Shown here: in pieces, positions 61,645 through 64,000 of the stretch
Position numbering within the stretch: position 1 is the stretch's first letter
Layout of the letters: every line of letters starts with the position of its first letter
From: Malurus cyaneus samueli
Lineage: Eukaryota > Chordata > Aves > Passeriformes > Maluridae
Assembly (NCBI GenBank): GCA_009741485.1
Contig: CM019219.1
Location: forward strand, 2,579,998 to 2,643,997
DNA length: 64,000 nt
Reading direction: 5' to 3'
Notes under the pieces: generated by a model
The model's database searches: none
Seen by the model: the letters and a program-made list of their open reading frames with translations, nothing else
Told to the model about the DNA's origin: nothing
Program-made: the position numbers and the translations under genes

Positions 61645-62867
61645 ATCTGTGCTGGGATCAGCTCCAGCCACAGTAAATACCCACCTCTGCTTCCCCATAG
61701 TAGCAGCTCCCTGCCTACTTCATCTACAGCCAAGCAGGAAACAGCAGTGACTCATTTACTTCCACCTTTTAAATGGTCTTGGGCTAATCCTGGCTCTTTT
61801 CCCTTATCTTTGAGGTTCAGAGAAAGAAGAACTTGGGCTGACAGATCAAACTGTGCTCTAAAGTGCTCATGTGATAACAGTACCTTGGCTGCCTGGTGAA
61901 AATTAAAATACCAATCATAGCAGCAGCAGGCCCATTGCAGAGTTTAGGGTGTTCACCCACCTAAACCAACTTTTAGCATCAGGCACAGCTTAAGGTAAAA
62001 GGAAAAACAAATTTTGCAGCTAAAATGGAAACACTTGGTTATTTTCTCATAATTTCAAAACATGGGTAAAAAGAGGCAATGTTTGCTGAAATATGTAATT
62101 TGCGTATGAATTATTTAGGTTTTAATTTTACTCCCCATTTGCCTATTCTCTGCTCTACTCTCTACCTTCATTCTTCCCTTGCACTCACAAATTCAATGAG
62201 ATCAGCAATGCCTCTTTGGAAAGAACCAAGTGCTTCACAAAACTCATCTACTGCTAACCACAGTCTCCTGAGGCCACACTCAATTTTTAGGGTAAGGATG
62301 GACAGTGTGGCAACCAGCCAACTACGCTCACACAGCAAGTCTCACTCACTCAGGAAATTATGGAGCAAACACCTAAAAGATTTAGTTCAACATTAAAAAG
62401 TGGTATTCCAATGTTAAACATGTTTGCCACTAAATCAGCAAAAGAGAGTGGGAATAAAGATTTTATAAAACCATGGATACCTCCTGGCCTGTAAACACAG
62501 TACCCCCGTTTCTTTCCTTCAGAAGAAATCTCTTCACTGTCTAGATTTGTTTTTTTCACTTTTCCTTTCCTACAGCTCATCTTTTCCTGTGTTATTTCCA
62601 GAACTGACTGGCTCATTCTTTCTCTACAGTGTTGTCTCTCCTGTTTTTTAAGCTTGCTAACATAGGATGACTACAACAGAAATACCTGCAACACACACTT
62701 TCACAGTTCGGGTGTCATTCAACACAAATCCATCACATGCCCTTCCCAATGTGGTATTTCTTCCCATGAGTTATCACCAATACAACAATTATTTTAACTC
62801 CATGAAGCCTTTTGTCCTCACATCATCTGCTTCTGGGGAAAAAAATGGTAATTATAAGACAACTTAC

Positions 62868-62982
62868 TTATTTCTTGTTCTTTTTCATTCTTCTTTTGTG
62901 CTATTTGCCTTTTCAACTTGTTTACATCAGCTTGAAAAGATTCGACAACACGTTCACTTTTTTCTACATCTATACATACTGC
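62868..62982 (-). CDS. ABRAXAS2: ABRAXAS2 (ABRO1) penultimate coding exon, coiled coil
   Basis: This 115-nt exon encodes [20 protein letters not shown] followed by a Lys/Arg/Gln/Glu-rich run ending KNEKEQEI. It corresponds to the coiled-coil segment that pairs ABRO1 with BRCC36 in the BRISC core. Heptad-like spacing of Val, Phe, Val, Leu and Ile is visible. The acceptor is TTTTCTCCCAG|GCAGTA, boundary 62982, and it starts in phase 0. The donor is GAAATAA|GTAAGT, boundary 62868. The single leftover A joins GA of the last exon to give Arg, restoring the family motif KEQE-x-R-x-QQA. The preceding exon, expected to end near an ALQEKVQ motif, was not found up to 64000 and must lie to the right. 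Confidence 0.96.
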
Positions 62983-63239
62983 CTGGGAGAAAAACATAAG
63001 ATATGCTAAGACTGGACAAAAATATAGGAAATAGTTTCAGGACAACATTTATAAAGCTACTACCAGACAAGAAGCCATTGAAGCACAAAACTAAGAGCAG
63101 AATTTAACTGCAGCAGTGATATTCAACCTCAAGATTGTTTTTTTTACTGGCTGTTCCTGCATTATAGGAAAAACATTTCCAAGTAATTCATCATGACAGA
63201 AGATTTGTAATAATATCTGAAGCTGGTTAGTGTCCCATT

Positions 63240-63378
63240 TCTGGAAGTGCTCAGGATGGATGAGGCTTGAAGCAATCTGGGATAGTGGAAGATGTCCCTG
63301 CCATGGCAGGAGGTAGAATGAGATGAGTTTTAAGGTCCCTTCCCACCAAAACCATTGTTTTGTGATTCTATGAAATTA
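63240..63378 (+). mobile_element. CR1 LINE 3' end fragment
   Basis: 'tggaagtgctcaggatggat', 'gaggcttgaagcaatctggg', 'gtggaagatgtccctgccat' and the end 'gttttgtgattctatgaaat' match the CR1 3' terminus on the plus strand, antisense to ABRAXAS2. Confidence 0.92.
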
Positions 63379-63427
63379 AGCATTGGTCATGCTCATTAAT
63401 CATGATCAGTTTTGAAGAGAACACTTA

Positions 63428-63620
63428 GGGGGATGATGACTCCACCACTGCCCTGAACAGCCTGTTCCCATGCCTGACAGCCCTCTCAGTGACAAAATTA
63501 TTCCTAATCTCCAACATAAACCACCCTGGTGCAACTTGAAGTGGTTTCAAGTGGTTACCTGGGAGAAGAGAGCAATAATGTCTCCCTTCATCCTCCTTCC
63601 TTCAGGTTCAAGAATCCCAT
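63428..63620 (-). mobile_element. CR1 LINE internal fragment, older subfamily
   Basis: 'gatgatgactccaccactgc', 'gaacagcctgttcccatgcc', 'agtgacaaaattattcctaa' and 'aaaccaccctggtgcaactt' match the CR1 body on the minus strand. The tail is absent. Confidence 0.88.
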
Positions 63621-64000
63621 TTCCATTTTTCCAGACAGTAATTCAAATGACAGCAGGAGCACAAAGGATAGCCGCGCTCTTGGCAAGAACAGCATTACAG
63701 AATAATGCCATTAACTAATGGATTCATCTCTGAAGATACATTTTCCTGTCCCCTGAAGCTGCCATGCCAAGTGTCTGCCTTACCCACTTTTCAAAGAAGG
63801 CTGGAAGCAGCAACTTCCCAGTGAGAAGGAGCAGCTCCCCCCTGTGCAGGCAGGGTCAGGGGATGGTTGGAGGGATTCCTGCCTTGTTCTCTGCTCCAGG
63901 AGTCAACCAGAAGAGCTGAGCTGGAGCAGAGACACTAATCCCCCCAGGGCAGATGCAAAGGGAAAGCCTGGGAACAAGCTGTGACTGCAGCACAATTAGC

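Larger units (their letters stand above)
59629..62867 (-). other. ABRAXAS2: ABRAXAS2 last intron (3.2 kb)
   Basis: The intron is bounded by donor GTAAGTT (62861-62867) and the TTTGCAG acceptor next to 59628. It contains repeat copy B (59924-60108) and a pyrimidine-rich simple repeat (61601-61644). No exon or CR1 was recognised inside. The open frame at 62350-62616 has no known domain. Confidence 0.85.
62983..64000 (-). other. ABRAXAS2: ABRAXAS2 intron (partial) with two CR1 fragments
   Basis: The intron continues past the right edge. It holds a plus-strand CR1 end and, about 50 bp away, a minus-strand CR1 piece. No exon was recognised. Confidence 0.75.

Noticed and set aside
62350..62616. 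An 88-codon minus-strand frame in the ABRAXAS2 last intron, first considered as an extra exon
   Set aside because: The flanking exons (62868 donor, 59628 acceptor) join directly in phase to restore the known protein, leaving no room for it in the main isoform.
1..64000. CRISPR arrays, operons, insertion sequences, tRNA or rRNA genes and endogenous retroviral genes
   Set aside because: I looked on both strands. The spliced animal genes rule out prokaryotic organisation, and no RNA-gene or retroviral coding signature was recognisable by eye.

Overview
The window is vertebrate nuclear DNA from a bird. Three things show this: spliced genes with GT-AG introns of 0.8 to 13 kb, one CpG-island promoter, and many truncated copies of the avian CR1 LINE whose 3' ends carry the usual CR1 tail. 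The CR1 subtype resembles copies common in Neoaves and passerines; that lineage call is an inference.

Two genes lie head to tail on the minus strand, so transcription runs right to left. From about 57.4 kb past the right edge is the 3' part of ABRAXAS2 (ABRO1, FAM175B), the scaffold of the K63-specific deubiquitinase complex BRISC. Its last two coding exons, a long 3' UTR and the introns around them are present. From about 30.3 kb to past the left edge is ZRANB1 (TRABID), an OTU deubiquitinase. Its promoter, a probable non-coding first exon and the first five coding exons are visible. The coding exons join in phase to residue 475, and catalytic Cys443 falls at its expected position. The rest of the OTU domain lies to the left of the window. 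Human chromosome 10q26 has the same order and relative orientation.

Layout: 1-17.5 kb, ZRANB1 coding exons with AT-rich introns; 17.5-30.25 kb, a large 5' intron; 29.9-31.2 kb, CpG island with CCAAT boxes, followed by a GC-rich minisatellite of about seven units; 31.2-57.4 kb, intergenic DNA with most of the CR1 copies, nearly all on the minus strand, and a few enhancer-like or promoter-like motifs; 57.4-59.16 kb, probable ABRAXAS2 3' UTR; 59.16-64 kb, its last exons and introns. A diverged direct repeat of about 185 bp flanks the ABRAXAS2 terminal exon.

I found no third protein-coding gene, no tRNA or rRNA gene and no CRISPR array. I did not find a clearly new biological system. The best leads are the flanking duplication, the promoter minisatellite, a paired K50-homeodomain palindrome and a possible upstream ORF in ZRANB1.
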